From: Dehalococcoidia bacterium
GTDB lineage: Bacteria > Chloroflexota > Dehalococcoidia > GIF9 > UBA5629
Assembly (NCBI GenBank): GCA_016930155.1
Contig: JAFGHL010000072.1
Location: 1-38,993 of the forward strand
DNA length: 38,993 nt
Direction of reading: 5' to 3'
Part shown: piece after piece, positions 22,573 through 32,978 of the stretch
Numbering within the stretch: position 1 is the first letter of the stretch
Layout: each line of letters begins with the position of its first letter
Position numbers and translations under genes: made by a program
Notes under the pieces: generated by a model
Told to the model about the DNA's origin: nothing
The model's database searches: none
Seen by the model: the letters and a program-made list of their open reading frames with translations, nothing else

Positions 22573-23622
22573 ATGGCTAAGAAGGCGTTTATCACGGGCA
22601 TTACCGGTCAGGACGGATCTTACCTGGCCGAACTTTTACTATATAAAGGATATGAGGTGCACGGTATAGTGCGTCGCGCCAGTACTTTTCATACCACACG
22701 TCTGGACCATATCAAATTCGGCGCCGACGATAAGAAAGAGCGTCTTTTTCTATATTACGGGGATATGACTGATTCCTCCAATCTCAACCGTGTATTGGAG
22801 AAAGTTCAGCCGGACGAGATATACAACCTGGCCGCCCAGAGCCATGTGCGGATATCGTTCGAGGTACCTGAGTACAGCGCCGAAGTAGACGGTATCGGCG
22901 TATTGAGATTGCTGGACGCTATACGCGAGACCAGGCTCAAGACCAGGTTTTACCAGGCCTCCAGTTCCGAGCTTTTCGGTAAGGTAGCCGAGAAACCTCA
23001 GAGTGAGCGGACGCCTTTTTACCCGCGCAGCCCTTATGCTGCTGCCAAACTCTTCGGATACTGGATTGTGGTCAACTACCGCGAGGCTTACAACCTTTTT
23101 GCCTGCAACGGCATTCTCTTTAACCACGAGTCTCCCCGCCGGAGCGAGAATTTTGTTACCCGCAAAGTCACCAGCGGTATCGCACAGATTCTGGCCGGTA
23201 AAACGGATCATATCTCCATGGGCAATATGGATGCGCAGCGCGACTGGGGATATGCCCCCGAGTATGTGGAGGTGATGTGGAAAATGCTGCAGGTGGAAGG
23301 TCCGGCGGACTACGTGGTCGGCACGGGTCGTAAACACTCGGTCAGGGAGTTTATCGAGAGTGCATTCGCTTACGCAGGCTTGGACCGGCATAAGCATGTC
23401 CTACAGGATGCGCGGTTCCTCAGGCCCACCGAGGTGGATGAGTTGCAGGCCGATCCTTCAAAGGCGGCCAGGGAGCTGGGCTGGCAGCCTAAAGTTGGTT
23501 TTGAGGAGCTGGTCATGATCATGGTGGATGCAGATATGCGCGCCCTCGGCCTGAAGCCTGTTGGCAAGGGCGATAAATTCCTCAAGGAAGCATTTCCTTC
23601 TCGCTGGTGGGGGATAGACTGA
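22573..23622 (+). CDS. gmd: GDP-mannose 4,6-dehydratase
   Basis: 349 residues from ATG 22573, fixed by AAGGAGAGAG directly upstream (an earlier in-frame ATG at 22528 overlaps the preceding gene). It turns GDP-D-mannose into GDP-4-keto-6-deoxymannose, the entry to fucose, rhamnose and related sugars. [16 protein letters not shown] is the cofactor loop, IVRRAS the NADP-preferring arginines, ASSSELFGK the Ser-Ser-Glu catalytic segment, and [12 protein letters not shown] the YxxxK. The whole sequence is close to the bacterial GMD norm. Paired with a diverged homologue upstream, it suggests 6-deoxysugar supply for a surface glycan. No glycosyltransferases are adjacent. Confidence 0.92.
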   Translation: MAKKAFITGITGQDGSYLAELLLYKGYEVHGIVRRASTFHTTRLDHIKFGADDKKERLFLYYGDMTDSSNLNRVLEKVQPDEIYNLAAQSHVRISFEVPEYSAEVDGIGVLRLLDAIRETRLKTRFYQASSSELFGKVAEKPQSERTPFYPRSPYAAAKLFGYWIVVNYREAYNLFACNGILFNHESPRRSENFVTRKVTSGIAQILAGKTDHISMGNMDAQRDWGYAPEYVEVMWKMLQVEGPADYVVGTGRKHSVREFIESAFAYAGLDRHKHVLQDARFLRPTEVDELQADPSKAARELGWQPKVGFEELVMIMVDADMRALGLKPVGKGDKFLKEAFPSRWWGID

Positions 23623-23699
23623 TAGATGATATTGTACCTAAAGCGCACTTTGCGCACTTAAAAAGCTATTGCAGTCTGTTTGTCGGTTGATTATATAAT

Positions 23700-23776
23700 T
23701 GGTCGGGGTGGTCGGATTTGAACCGACGACCACCTGAACCCCATTCAGGTGCGCTACCAGGCTGCGCTACACCCCG
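23700..23776 (-). tRNA. tRNA-Pro (GGG)
   Basis: Read on the minus strand. The acceptor stem CGGGGTG pairs perfectly with CACCCCG. The anticodon stem CCTGA/TCAGG encloses ATGGGGT, giving anticodon GGG. The discriminator base is A and CCA is encoded, unlike the tRNA-Asp in this window. Confidence 0.94.
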
Positions 23777-23868
23777 TGTCTGAGAAACGGAAATATGTTA
23801 TCATAATTAGGCTTCAGCGGGCAATGTGAATTGCCTTAATTTTATTTTATAGACGAGAGGTTTCAGAA

Positions 23869-25134
23869 TTGGCAGAAAAACACCGCAAGGCAAATATCAC
23901 CAGAATCCCAACGAAACGACAGACCTCCAGGTGGAAAAAGGAGAAAAGGCTCTCGCAGATCATCGGTATCGTCACGGGTGTCGTCATTGCCGCTGTGCTT
24001 GGCATCATAGGCTACTGGTATTACAGCGAACAGGTCATGCCTTATCAGCAAACCGTGCTTAAAGTCAATGGTAAATCCTACAGTATGGACTACTATATTA
24101 AGGTACTGGACTTTTACTCGAAAGGCCAGTCCAGCGATGTAGTCAAGCTCTTTCCCGATATAGTAGCACGGGGTATAGCGCAGGGTCAGGTAATAGTCGA
24201 AGCGGCAGCCTCAGAAAATATTACTGTCAGCGACGATGAGATAACCAAAGAACTGGAAGATATGAAATTGGATAAAAACGATATCGGCACCGATATTGTC
24301 AGAGCCAGAATAATTGCCCGTAAACACTCGGAGATGAAATGTGTGCCAAATCTGCCAGGACCGGTCGAGCAAGTGGAGGCGCAGGCCATGTTGATCGAAA
24401 CCAAAGCCATGGCTGATGACCGCAGACAGAAGTTGATACTGGGAGATAATTTCTCCAACATGGCGGGGCTTCTTTCGCTGGACTCGTTTACACAGGGAAA
24501 AAAAGGCTACCTGGGGTGGGTGCCCAAAGGCTTTGAAGACAGGGTACTTGGCACTCTCAAGGACTCGGCCTTGAAAAATGTGCTTTTTAACCTTAATGTA
24601 AAAGAAATAAGTGATCCCATATATGATTCTGGTGCGGAGAAACCTTTCGGCTACTGGGTGTTGGAAGTGCTGGAGAAGGACGATACCAGGGGTGTGCATG
24701 CCAGGGGCATACTGTTCTCCTCAGAGGATGATGCTAAAATGGTGAGGGAAAAGTTGGTAGATGGAGAAAGCTGGGACGATCTGGCCAGGCAGTATTCACA
24801 GCATACCAGCAAGGACAGTGGCGGAGACCTGGATTGGATCGTACTTGGTGTAGATAATACCCAGCTCGGACGTATGCTTAGCACGCTCGATATAAAACAG
24901 ATGAGCCCTGTTATGCGTGACGACAGTGTTAAAACAGGTGGCGGGTACTGGATTGTGCAGGTGCTCGATAAACAGGTCCGTCCGCTCGATGTTGTCATAA
25001 TGCAATCGCTTGAAGAGGAATGTGTGAGCAGTTGGATGCAGGAGTTGATGAAAGAAGCGGAGGTTGAGGACTTGTTGGATCAGAAACAGAAGGACTTCGC
25101 TGTTGATAAGGTGATAAAGAGCAGGAGCCAATAA
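23869..25134 (+). CDS. Membrane-anchored parvulin-type peptidyl-prolyl isomerase (SurA/PrsA-like)
   Basis: 421 residues from TTG 23869, supported by GAGAGG eight bases upstream. A basic cytoplasmic N-terminus precedes one membrane helix (about 32-51, IIGIVTGVVIAAVLGIIGYW). A SurA-like helical N-domain follows (about 60-200). Two parvulin-type segments come next: residues about 205-265 (GYLGWVPKGFEDRVLG) and 270-365 (RGVHARGILFSSEDDAKMV, WDDLARQYSQHTSKDSGGDL). It probably folds secreted proteins outside the membrane. Two bases separate its stop from homoserine dehydrogenase, an unexpected operon partner. Confidence 0.85.
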   Translation: MAEKHRKANITRIPTKRQTSRWKKEKRLSQIIGIVTGVVIAAVLGIIGYWYYSEQVMPYQQTVLKVNGKSYSMDYYIKVLDFYSKGQSSDVVKLFPDIVARGIAQGQVIVEAAASENITVSDDEITKELEDMKLDKNDIGTDIVRARIIARKHSEMKCVPNLPGPVEQVEAQAMLIETKAMADDRRQKLILGDNFSNMAGLLSLDSFTQGKKGYLGWVPKGFEDRVLGTLKDSALKNVLFNLNVKEISDPIYDSGAEKPFGYWVLEVLEKDDTRGVHARGILFSSEDDAKMVREKLVDGESWDDLARQYSQHTSKDSGGDLDWIVLGVDNTQLGRMLSTLDIKQMSPVMRDDSVKTGGGYWIVQVLDKQVRPLDVVIMQSLEEECVSSWMQELMKEAEVEDLLDQKQKDFAVDKVIKSRSQ

Positions 25135-25136
25135 AG

Positions 25137-26438
25137 TTGCATAAGAAACGTCCTGTCAATATAGGCCTTTTAGGTATAGGCACCATCGGAACCGGTGTAG
25201 CCAGAGGGCTGGTTGCGCGGAGCCAGATACTGGCGCGTCAGGCGGGCTGTCTGCTTGTCCTTAAGGCGGTGGTCGAGAAAGACGTGTCAAGGCACGGCTT
25301 GGCCGGGTTGGACCGCGCCATTTTTACCGATGATTACCGCAGGGTGGTCTACGGGGCTGAAATCGATATAGTTATCGAGCTGATCGGTGGGGAATATCCG
25401 GCCTTTGACTATATTAAGGAGGCTCTTTCCAACGGTAAACATGTAGTCACCGCCAATAAGGAGGTCATGGCCAAACACGGCACGGAATTGCTGTCGATAG
25501 CCAAGGAACACCACGCAGGGCTGCGTTTCGAGGCCAGTGTGGGCGGCGGCATCCCGCTCATCTCTCCTTTCCAGAGGGACCTGGTAGCCAATGACATACA
25601 GGCCATCTATGCAATTGTTAACGGCACGACCAACTATATCCTTACACGCATGGCGCATGACAAGCTTGATTTCAACCTGGCGCTCAAACATGCTCAGAAA
25701 CTGGGCTATGCCGAAGCCAATCCAGCCAACGACATCGGCGGGCTGGATGCGGCGTACAAACTGGCCATTTTAACCTCGCTGGGATTCGACATGGATGTGA
25801 ACTTCGATGAGATATTCTACGAAGGCATATCCCGGCTTAAGCCGCAGGATTTCAGCTACGCCGAGGAGTTCGGCTACGCCATTAAACTGCTGGCCATAGC
25901 CAAGAGATCCGACAATCTGGTGGAGGCCAGGGTGCAGCCGGTCCTGATACCGGCCGAATCGCTGCTGGCCAAGGTAGACGGCGTCTATAATGCCATCTAC
26001 GTCTCAGGCGATCTGGTGGGCAACATTCTCTTTTATGGACAGGGAGCAGGCCCTTCGGCAACCTCCAGCGCGGTTCTGGCGGACGTGATCAATATTGCGC
26101 AAAATATCAGCGCCGGACGCGACAACGCGCCGCGCTTCATACCTGAGAAGAAGTCGGGCATCAAACCCATGTCCGAAATCCAGACGCGCTACTATTTTCG
26201 CATGAAAGTTCAGGACAAGGCCGGTGTGCTGGCGCGCATCGCCAGCGTGATGGGAGACCAGGCTATTAGTATTTCCTCGGTCAAACAGCAGGAATCAGAT
26301 GCATCCACCAATACTGCGGAGATCGTTATTATGACGCATCCCGCCCGTGAGAGCGCCGTACAGGATGCCATAAAAGTAATTAACAAGCTACCTGTGGTCA
26401 AGGAGATCAGCAATTTCATCAGGGTGGAGGCCATCTGA
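25137..26438 (+). CDS. hom: Homoserine dehydrogenase
   Basis: 433 residues with the standard three parts: NAD(P)-binding domain ([17 protein letters not shown] at the N-terminus), catalytic domain with [22 protein letters not shown] holding the catalytic Asp and Lys, and a C-terminal ACT domain (about 350-425, [18 protein letters not shown]). It reduces aspartate semialdehyde to homoserine for threonine and methionine; the ACT domain normally senses threonine. Start is TTG 25137, with AGGAG nine bases upstream inside the parvulin gene. thrC follows after one base. Confidence 0.95.
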   Translation: MHKKRPVNIGLLGIGTIGTGVARGLVARSQILARQAGCLLVLKAVVEKDVSRHGLAGLDRAIFTDDYRRVVYGAEIDIVIELIGGEYPAFDYIKEALSNGKHVVTANKEVMAKHGTELLSIAKEHHAGLRFEASVGGGIPLISPFQRDLVANDIQAIYAIVNGTTNYILTRMAHDKLDFNLALKHAQKLGYAEANPANDIGGLDAAYKLAILTSLGFDMDVNFDEIFYEGISRLKPQDFSYAEEFGYAIKLLAIAKRSDNLVEARVQPVLIPAESLLAKVDGVYNAIYVSGDLVGNILFYGQGAGPSATSSAVLADVINIAQNISAGRDNAPRFIPEKKSGIKPMSEIQTRYYFRMKVQDKAGVLARIASVMGDQAISISSVKQQESDASTNTAEIVIMTHPARESAVQDAIKVINKLPVVKEISNFIRVEAI

Positions 26439-26439
26439 G

Positions 26440-27492
26440 ATGATTAGAGGAGTTCTGCATCATTACAAAGACCATCTGCCGGTCACCAGTAAAACGCCTA
26501 TGATCTCAATTGGTGAGGGTGATACCCCGCTGGTCAAGTCGGTCAACCTGGCCAAAGAGCTTGGCGTAGGGGAGCTGTATTTCAAATTGGAGGGCTGCAA
26601 CCCTACCGGCTCGTTCAAGGATCGCGGCATGGTATTTGCCATCGCCAAGGCCCTGGAGGACGGCAGCAAACAGGCGATCTGCGCATCTACAGGCAATACC
26701 AGCGCTTCGGCTGCCGCTTATGGGGCGCGGTTTGGCCTTAAGGTCATTATACTGGTGCCCAAGGGCAAAATAGCCATGGGCAAAATGGCGCAGGCTATCG
26801 CCTATGGCGCGGAGATTATCGCCATAGAAGGAAACTTCGACCAGGCGCTCAAGGTTACGCGCAATCTGGCCGAGAGATATCCCATAACCCTGGTCAACTC
26901 GCTCAATCCCTACCGCATCGAGGGGCAAAAGACCGCATCGTTCGAGATCATCGAGGACCTGGGAGGTCCTCCTGATTACCTCTTCATACCGGTGGGCAAT
27001 GCAGGCAACATCACTGCTTACTGGAAAGGATTCAAAGAATGGAGGGATAAGGGAAAAGTCGATAAGTCGCCCGTAATGATGGGATTCCAGGCGGAGGGCG
27101 CAGCGCCCATTGTGAAAAATATGATCATCGAGGCGCCACAGACCATAGCCACGGCCATCCGCATCGGCAATCCGGCAAGCTGGAAGGGCGCGACTGCCGC
27201 CAGGGATGAATCAGGCGGGATGATTGATTGCGTAACCGACGATGAAATTCTGGCGGCATATAAGATGATGGCCGCAAGAGAAGGCATATTCGGCGAGCCG
27301 GCATCCGCCGCACCGCTGGCAGGCCTGCTCAAGATGATAAAACAGGGCAAGAGCTACAAAGGAAAGAGGATTGTCTGCATCGTAACCGGCAATGGGCTGA
27401 AAGACCCCGATATTCCGGTGCGCTATGTGGAACCATTCCCCGAACTGCCGGCTGAACTGTCCGTCATTGAGAAACATCTGGGCTTGAAATAA
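26440..27492 (+). CDS. thrC: Threonine synthase
   Basis: 350 residues. This PLP enzyme converts O-phosphohomoserine to threonine. [11 protein letters not shown] holds the PLP Lys (Lys60), [19 protein letters not shown] the substrate-phosphate region, and [14 protein letters not shown] the cofactor-phosphate glycine loop. The length is that of the short bacterial/archaeal class. It starts one base after the hom stop, so hom-thrC are coupled. No homoserine kinase is present in the window. Confidence 0.95.
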   Translation: MIRGVLHHYKDHLPVTSKTPMISIGEGDTPLVKSVNLAKELGVGELYFKLEGCNPTGSFKDRGMVFAIAKALEDGSKQAICASTGNTSASAAAYGARFGLKVIILVPKGKIAMGKMAQAIAYGAEIIAIEGNFDQALKVTRNLAERYPITLVNSLNPYRIEGQKTASFEIIEDLGGPPDYLFIPVGNAGNITAYWKGFKEWRDKGKVDKSPVMMGFQAEGAAPIVKNMIIEAPQTIATAIRIGNPASWKGATAARDESGGMIDCVTDDEILAAYKMMAAREGIFGEPASAAPLAGLLKMIKQGKSYKGKRIVCIVTGNGLKDPDIPVRYVEPFPELPAELSVIEKHLGLK

Positions 27493-27520
27493 TCTTGCTT
27501 CCGTAAGGAGGGCCGACGTC

Positions 27521-28099
27521 ATGTTAAAGGTTGTAGCGGAGGATATTGGCGCTTTCTATCATCATTATCCCAGGACGGCTGCCATAGTGACCGTCAGTTA
27601 TGAGGGCAGAAGAAATGCCATGGCTGTGGCCTGGCACTGCCCGATATCCTTTAATCCACCGCTCTATGGTATTGCTATTGCGCCAAAGCGCTTTAGCTAT
27701 AACATGATCTGTGGGGCCGGGCAGTTCGCCGTAAACTTTATGCCTTTGGACAGTGCGGAAACCATCGCTGCCGTAGGGGGCAGCAGTGGTGGCTTAAGCG
27801 ACAAGTTTTCGCTGTTCAATCTGCAGGATGCTCCTGCAATTAAAACAGAGGCCCCTATACTAAAAGAATCCTATGCAGCTTACGAGTGTATGGTCTTCGA
27901 TAAGCGGATTTACGGCGATCACGCCTGGATCATCGGCAGCATTGTGGCAGTGCATACCGACGGCGAAGTATTCAGTGCGGATGGAACATTGGACTTGAAT
28001 TTATTGCAGCCTGCGCTTTATCTTGGAGCCGAAACCTATTGCGCAGTGGATCAAAGCACGACCAGGGTACTGGACAGGCAAAAATACGGCGGCGGTTGA
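27521..28099 (+). CDS. Flavin reductase-like (flavoredoxin-type) FMN-binding protein
   Basis: 192 residues of the FMN split-barrel family. YPRTAAIVTVSYEGRRNAMA is the N-terminal strand pair and WHCPISFNPPLYGIAIAPKRF the flavin-binding region. SAETIAAVGGSSGGLSDKF follows the usual layout of flavoredoxin proteins, which pass electrons through bound FMN. The reductase partner and substrate are unknown. AAGGAGGG lies well placed before the ATG. It sits between thrC and folE, probably in one transcript. Confidence 0.85.
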   Translation: MLKVVAEDIGAFYHHYPRTAAIVTVSYEGRRNAMAVAWHCPISFNPPLYGIAIAPKRFSYNMICGAGQFAVNFMPLDSAETIAAVGGSSGGLSDKFSLFNLQDAPAIKTEAPILKESYAAYECMVFDKRIYGDHAWIIGSIVAVHTDGEVFSADGTLDLNLLQPALYLGAETYCAVDQSTTRVLDRQKYGGG

Positions 28100-28118
28100 C
28101 CTGCTAATAGGAGACATA

Positions 28119-28685
28119 ATGTTAGACGCAGAGAAAATCAGAAAGACCGCCCGGGAGTTTATCGAGGCCATCGGTGATGATCCTTCGAGAGAGGGATTAA
28201 TTGACACGCCGCAGCGCCTGTCGGAGATGTACGCCGAGCTTTTCTCGGGCATTGATATGGACGCAAGGGAGGTGCTTTCCACCGGTTTCTCGGCCGGGCA
28301 TCATGAGATGGTTATTGTGCGAGATATCCCCTTCTACTCGATGTGCGAGCACCATTTTCTCCCGTTCTATGGTGTTGTTCATATAGGGTATATACCCAAT
28401 GCCAAAGGATGGGTGGTGGGTGTATCCAAACTGGCCAGGGTGGTTGAGATATATTCCAGGCGGCTGCAATTGCAGGAGCGCATGACCAAGCATATTGCAG
28501 ACGTGATAATGGAGTCGCTCAAGCCCGATGGGGTGGGTGTGGTGATTCACGCAGAACATCTGTGTATGGTTATGAGGGGTATTAAGAAGCCGGGCAGTAA
28601 TGTGATAACCTCTGCCATGCGTGGTATTTTTGAGAAGAGGGCGGTTACCAGGGCGGAATTCCTCTCGCTGGTGCAGGGTAAATAG
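28119..28685 (+). CDS. folE: GTP cyclohydrolase I
   Basis: 188 residues from ATG 28119, fixed by AGGAG just upstream; a longer opening to 28023 overlaps the preceding gene. It opens the GTP ring to make dihydroneopterin triphosphate for folate or pterin cofactors. Zinc ligands are visible: Cys76 and His79 in SMCEHHFLPFYG and the later Cys in HAEHLCMVMRG. GVSKLARVVEIYSRRLQLQE is the family signature. It is convergent with the ABC permease (1 base apart). Confidence 0.96.
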   Translation: MLDAEKIRKTAREFIEAIGDDPSREGLIDTPQRLSEMYAELFSGIDMDAREVLSTGFSAGHHEMVIVRDIPFYSMCEHHFLPFYGVVHIGYIPNAKGWVVGVSKLARVVEIYSRRLQLQERMTKHIADVIMESLKPDGVGVVIHAEHLCMVMRGIKKPGSNVITSAMRGIFEKRAVTRAEFLSLVQGK

Positions 28686-28686
28686 A

Positions 28687-29925
28687 CTATTCGTGTCGCA
28701 GGGATTCAATGGGATCCAACCTGGCTGCGCGGAAGGCGGGATAGGTTCCTGATACGATACCTGTGCAGATGGCTACCAGTAGCGCCATAGCCACGATGTC
28801 CAGAGAGATGGGAGCGTTTACCGGCATGTTGTTCATCATCTGACCCCTGATGGCCAGAGAGCCGATACCTGCCAGGCCAAGTCCCAGAATGCCACCGGAT
28901 AGGCTTAGCAGTGCTGATTCCACCAGAAACTGAGCCAGGATATCTCGCCGTTTGGCGCCGATAGCCTTGCGTATGCCGATCTCCCGGGTGCGCTCTGTAA
29001 CCGACACCAGCATGATGTTCATGATGCCGATACCGCCCACGATTAGAGAGATGCTGGCCACACTGCCTAAGAAAACCTGGAAGATGGCCATGGATTCATT
29101 CATACGCTTGAGTATCTCCTGCATATCGATGACGTTGAAATCGTTGTCCTCCCCTTCTCTGATGTGGTGGCGCTGCCGCAGTATCTCGGTGATTTGGTCT
29201 CTGGCTGAACTGATGGCATCCGTTTTAACAGCTTCAACCACAATAGTCTGCACGGGATGTCCCAGAGGTCCCGTTTCCACTCCGAAATGGGACTGCATGG
29301 TACTGAGAGGGATCATGATGAAATTGTCGGCGCTGGTGCCCATGAATCCTCCCCGCGATTCGCACACTCCGATCACCTCAAATTTACGACCCCCAATGCG
29401 CACGGTTTCACCCACCGGATCGGCCGTAGCGAAGAGATCCTTGGCTGCTTGGGCTCCTAATATGGCAACACTGTTATTCCTGCGCATATCGCTATCGCTG
29501 AAGAAGTTGCCCCTGGCAATCTTGTAGTTAAGTATTTTTTGGATATCCAGGGTAGAGCCCATGATGTTGATAGTCCTAATCTGGTTTCCGTAAACTGTCT
29601 TGAGCATCTTGGAATACATGGGAGCCACCGCAGCTACTGCGGGAGCTTTGTTGCTGTTGGTTAAAGCTTCCGCATCCTCCTGGGTGAGCGTACCCTCGGG
29701 TCTCATGCCGCCCATGGTTTGCCGGGTTGAGCCGGAAACATAAATGGCATTGGCCCCCATGTTTTCGAAGACGGTTGCCATCTGCTGCTGCTGGCCGCGT
29801 CCGAAGGAGACCAGAAAGACCACGGCGCCCACACCTATAACGATACCCAGTATGGTCAGGAAGGAGCGCATTTTATTGGAGATCAGGGCCTGCCAGGAGG
29901 ACAGCAGGTACTCCAGAAAGCTCAA
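28687..29925 (-). CDS. MacB-type ABC transporter permease
   Basis: 412 residues. One N-terminal helix ([23 protein letters not shown], split by the usual loop) is followed by the roughly 230-residue external MacB core and three C-terminal helices of the FtsX-like domain ([20 protein letters not shown] then [16 protein letters not shown]). MacB permeases do not carry the substrate through the membrane but use ATP to drive mechanical work on external partners. Its start overlaps the ATPase stop by four bases. Together with the adaptor lipoprotein upstream this is a MacAB-like exporter of antibiotic, peptide or lipid; the substrate is not readable. Confidence 0.93.
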   Translation of the reverse strand: MSFLEYLLSSWQALISNKMRSFLTILGIVIGVGAVVFLVSFGRGQQQQMATVFENMGANAIYVSGSTRQTMGGMRPEGTLTQEDAEALTNSNKAPAVAAVAPMYSKMLKTVYGNQIRTINIMGSTLDIQKILNYKIARGNFFSDSDMRRNNSVAILGAQAAKDLFATADPVGETVRIGGRKFEVIGVCESRGGFMGTSADNFIMIPLSTMQSHFGVETGPLGHPVQTIVVEAVKTDAISSARDQITEILRQRHHIREGEDNDFNVIDMQEILKRMNESMAIFQVFLGSVASISLIVGGIGIMNIMLVSVTERTREIGIRKAIGAKRRDILAQFLVESALLSLSGGILGLGLAGIGSLAIRGQMMNNMPVNAPISLDIVAMALLVAICTGIVSGTYPAFRAARLDPIESLRHE

Positions 29926-30596
29926 CGTACCTTCTCCTGGACGATGCTTCCATCGCGCAGGTAGATGGTGCGTCCGGTGTAGGAGGCGATATCCTCCTCG
30001 TGAGTGACTATTACTATGGTTATTCCTTTCTTGTTAAGTTGCTGCAGAAACTGCATGATGCTGTGACTGGTGCGTGTATCGAGATTACCTGTGGGTTCAT
30101 CGGCCAGGATGAGGGGAGGATCGTTAACCAGGGCGCGAGCTATGGCCACGCGTTGCTGTTCGCCTCCCGACATTTCGCTGGGCTTGTGATGGGCGCGCTG
30201 GGTGATGCTTACTGCTTCCAGGGCTGCCATGGCCCGCTTATGCCTGCCTTGTGCTCCGCTGTAGATAAGCGGCAGCTCCACGTTCATGACGGCGTTCAGC
30301 CTGGGCAGCAGGTTATATGACTGGAAGACGAATCCGATTTTTTTATTACGCACCGCGGCAAGTTCATCATCGCTCATGCGACTGACGTCTATGCTATCCA
30401 GCTCGTATTTGCCCGCATTGGGACGATCCAGGCAACCCAGCAAGTTCATCATGGTAGATTTACCGGAGCCCGAAGGCCCCATAATAGAAACCATCTGTCC
30501 GGACTCGATATCCATGCTGACGTGGTTGAGTGCATTGACCTGTACATCGCCTATTCTATATATCTTGACGATGTTCTCAAGATGGATCATGGACAT
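29922..30596 (-). CDS. MacB/LolD-type ABC transporter ATPase
   Basis: 224 residues. Walker [16 protein letters not shown] (about 40-54), Q-loop [17 protein letters not shown], signature [15 protein letters not shown], Walker [13 protein letters not shown] and the H-loop VTHEEDIA are all intact. The TGNLD extension marks the MacB/LolD/FtsE branch. Encoded between adaptor (29 bases upstream) and permease (4-base overlap). Confidence 0.95.
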   Translation of the reverse strand: MSMIHLENIVKIYRIGDVQVNALNHVSMDIESGQMVSIMGPSGSGKSTMMNLLGCLDRPNAGKYELDSIDVSRMSDDELAAVRNKKIGFVFQSYNLLPRLNAVMNVELPLIYSGAQGRHKRAMAALEAVSITQRAHHKPSEMSGGEQQRVAIARALVNDPPLILADEPTGNLDTRTSHSIMQFLQQLNKKGITIVIVTHEEDIASYTGRTIYLRDGSIVQEKVR

Positions 30597-30625
30597 GATG
30601 ACTCAATTCCCTTCGGAAACGATGC

Positions 30626-32251
30626 TTACTTAATAGCTTCGATGAGGACCTGCTCACCTTCGTTCAGCCCGGATATGATCTCGGTGTTCTTCTTGTTCTG
30701 TACGCCGGTTTTCACCGGGCGCTTCTCTGTTTTGGCCGAGGAGGCGTCTATGACGACGTCCACCCAGTAATCGCCGGACAGGCCTTTGATGGCGCGGTTG
30801 GGCACCTGCAGCACATCTTCACGCATGCCTGTGATAATATCAGCAGTGGCCGTCAGCCCCCCTCTCAGCCCTTCGGTGTCCTCATCCTTGTCCAGGTAAA
30901 TCTCCACGGGGAAATTGACCACGCCGGACTGAAGCGCGCCGAATGGCGATACGAAGCGCACACTACCCTTCAGATCTCTGCCGGGCAATGCATCCACCTT
31001 GATAATGGCGGACTGGCCGACAGACACCTTGGTGATATCGATCTCATCTATAATACCTTTCATCCTGATGGTTTTAGTGTCCACCAGGTACACCGCCGTC
31101 TTCGAGGCATAGTCGAATTGTGAAAGCTGGTCGTTGCTTTTTACGTCGACGGAAACGACGGTACCGTCGAAAGGCGCGATGATTTCTGTTTTCAGCAGTT
31201 CTTGCTTGGCTTTGTCGAGATTGATCATGGCTGTCTCGATAGCGATGTTGTAGTCTCGCAACGTCTGTGTATTAAGACCGGAACGGTAGATCGTCTCACT
31301 CTCGTCAAGTATCATGTTGCTCATGCGCAGGTCATGTTCCGCCATGCGCAGCATTTCGGCCGCCTTAACCCTGTCGAAATCATCCTGATAGAACATATCC
31401 TGAAGTTCGTAGAGAGAGTCGAGCACCTGACGGGAAATGGCCAGCGAGGTGGAAGTATCAGGGTAGGTGTAAGCCCCCGGCAGGCGCGAGTTCTGTTTGA
31501 CGATTGTATGAGCGTCTTCCAATTGTGTTGACATGCTATCCAGAGTCTGCGCCACCCCGGTGTAGTCACCGTCCTCCAGCAGTTTTCGAACATGATCAAG
31601 GCTGTCGATCTGATCCTCCAGAGCAGTCACGATCTTTTTCAGCTCCGGATACGACGCTATAGGTTGATTAAGGATATCGTCGTATTGTGTCTGAAAGGTG
31701 TCCAACTTGGGATCGGCGTAAACCGACCTTGCAGCATCAAGGTCATACCTGGCCAGTGAAATACTGGATGCGGCATCTGAGTATTTCCCTTCATATATGT
31801 AGTCCTCGGCATCCTTTATCTCGCTCTGGGCTTGCTCAAAACGCATCAGAGCGGTGGCCAGAGTATAAAAAGTTGGATAACTTCGTTGACAGCAACCCGA
31901 CTGTATGACTCTGTTGATGGCCTGTTCCAGGGCGTACTGCATAGCTTTGACATTAAGTAAGAAACTGGTGTTATCCAGCCTGGCTAAAAGAGTGCCGGCC
32001 TTAACAGGTTTGCCTTTCAGCTTGTATTGCTCTGCGGGGATATCTTTGACAGTGCCGGGAGTGCCGAATTTAAGCTGTACCTGGTTAGGCATATCGAGGT
32101 TGCCGTCTGAGGAAACCGAAAGTATCAGATCGCCGCGAGTAACCGGTGCCATCTGGCTGGGCAGTATCTCCTTTTTTTGCTGGGCACAGGACGGTAAAAT
32201 AAGGGTCAGGACAATGACCAGCGTGAGGGCCGGTAGTATTTTTTTACTCAT
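30626..32251 (-). CDS. Lipoprotein HlyD/MacA-type membrane-fusion adaptor
   Basis: 541 residues, longer than typical MacA (about 370). The N-terminus is a lipoprotein signal with lipobox LPSC (Cys22). A biotinyl-lipoyl-like half (GTVKDIPAEQYKLKGKPVKA) is followed by an unusually long helical hairpin (about 110-345). The second lipoyl half and beta-barrel come after it (APFDGTVVSVDVKSNDQLS, IIDEIDITKVSVGQSAIIK) and a C-terminal domain ends the protein. The long hairpin may reach across a thick wall or carry extra binding function. It heads the ABC operon. Confidence 0.9.
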   Translation of the reverse strand: MSKKILPALTLVIVLTLILPSCAQQKKEILPSQMAPVTRGDLILSVSSDGNLDMPNQVQLKFGTPGTVKDIPAEQYKLKGKPVKAGTLLARLDNTSFLLNVKAMQYALEQAINRVIQSGCCQRSYPTFYTLATALMRFEQAQSEIKDAEDYIYEGKYSDAASSISLARYDLDAARSVYADPKLDTFQTQYDDILNQPIASYPELKKIVTALEDQIDSLDHVRKLLEDGDYTGVAQTLDSMSTQLEDAHTIVKQNSRLPGAYTYPDTSTSLAISRQVLDSLYELQDMFYQDDFDRVKAAEMLRMAEHDLRMSNMILDESETIYRSGLNTQTLRDYNIAIETAMINLDKAKQELLKTEIIAPFDGTVVSVDVKSNDQLSQFDYASKTAVYLVDTKTIRMKGIIDEIDITKVSVGQSAIIKVDALPGRDLKGSVRFVSPFGALQSGVVNFPVEIYLDKDEDTEGLRGGLTATADIITGMREDVLQVPNRAIKGLSGDYWVDVVIDASSAKTEKRPVKTGVQNKKNTEIISGLNEGEQVLIEAIK

Positions 32252-32347
32252 TGCAGGTTCTCCATCTAAACGTTTCTATCGCATAAGGGCGGCAACCATG
32301 TAAAGTTCGCGTAATTCTACATCAGGCGGTCATGTCAAGTAAATCGC

Positions 32348-32740
32348 TTATTTAATCTCATCGATAATCTCCACCGTCCAATGATCGTTTATCCATACCC
32401 CGATAATATCACTCACGGGCAGGCCCCATGATTTAATCAGTTTCAGACAGTCTCTGACCTGACGTATATGTTCCTCTTTGGAAACGGGATTGCCGGCGCA
32501 GTCGTAATGCGAAACAACAGCTATGATCTTCGAGCCGTGAGCGTTTACCGATATCTCTACGCGCGACCTGATCGATTTCACATATTCAGCTATTTGCTCC
32601 GATAGCAATTTGTCAGGGCCAGGCTCCGTGATCATATCTACGTAATCAAGGCCGTACGTGCTCTTCATCCATGCTATCATTGGCAGTTGAGTACGGCCGT
32701 CCATGCAATTGATGGTTGTGCCGAATTTTCCCTTGTTCAT
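32348..32740 (-). CDS. Short beta-carbonic-anhydrase-like protein
   Basis: 130 residues, well under the about 200 of common beta carbonic anhydrases. The zinc-site pattern is kept: Cys12-x-Asp14-x-Arg16 in NCMDGR, then His78 and Cys81 in VSHYDCAGNP. In the family Cys-His-Cys binds zinc and the Asp-Arg pair controls the fourth ligand. The C-terminal half seems trimmed to a short helix and strand. Activity as a CO2 hydratase is possible; other roles of this compact group are unknown to me. Confidence 0.72.
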   Translation of the reverse strand: MNKGKFGTTINCMDGRTQLPMIAWMKSTYGLDYVDMITEPGPDKLLSEQIAEYVKSIRSRVEISVNAHGSKIIAVVSHYDCAGNPVSKEEHIRQVRDCLKLIKSWGLPVSDIIGVWINDHWTVEIIDEIK

Positions 32741-32770
32741 AATGGTATATATCCTCCGGTAGTATCGTAA

Positions 32771-32965
32771 TTAAAGTTGTCCGCTGATTCCCAGATAGGC
32801 GAAGTAGATGGCAAAGACGATAATGGTCACAAGCGCCACGGCAGCTGCAAAGATGACCACGCGAAAAACCTCGAATTTCTTGCCCAGAAAACTCCCAAGC
32901 GATAGTGTGAGGCAGGCTAAAAGAACAGCGGCGAAGATGTATGTCACAGTCTTCGGATCAGGCAT
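32771..32965 (-). CDS. Small two-helix membrane protein (paralogue of 33392)
   Basis: 64 residues with two hydrophobic helices (TYIFAAVLLACLTLSLGSFL and VVIFAAAVALVTIIVFAIYF) joined by a short GKKFEVFR loop. It shares layout and the FLGKK/FAGKK loop start with the 64-residue protein at 33392. Family unknown. Confidence 0.65.
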   Translation of the reverse strand: MPDPKTVTYIFAAVLLACLTLSLGSFLGKKFEVFRVVIFAAAVALVTIIVFAIYFAYLGISGQL

Positions 32966-32978
32966 AACTACCTCCTGG

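Noticed and set aside
21789-23397. Minus-strand frames of 237 and 215 codons opposite the two dehydratase genes
   Set aside because: They mirror each other because the two sense genes are paralogues; no independent support.
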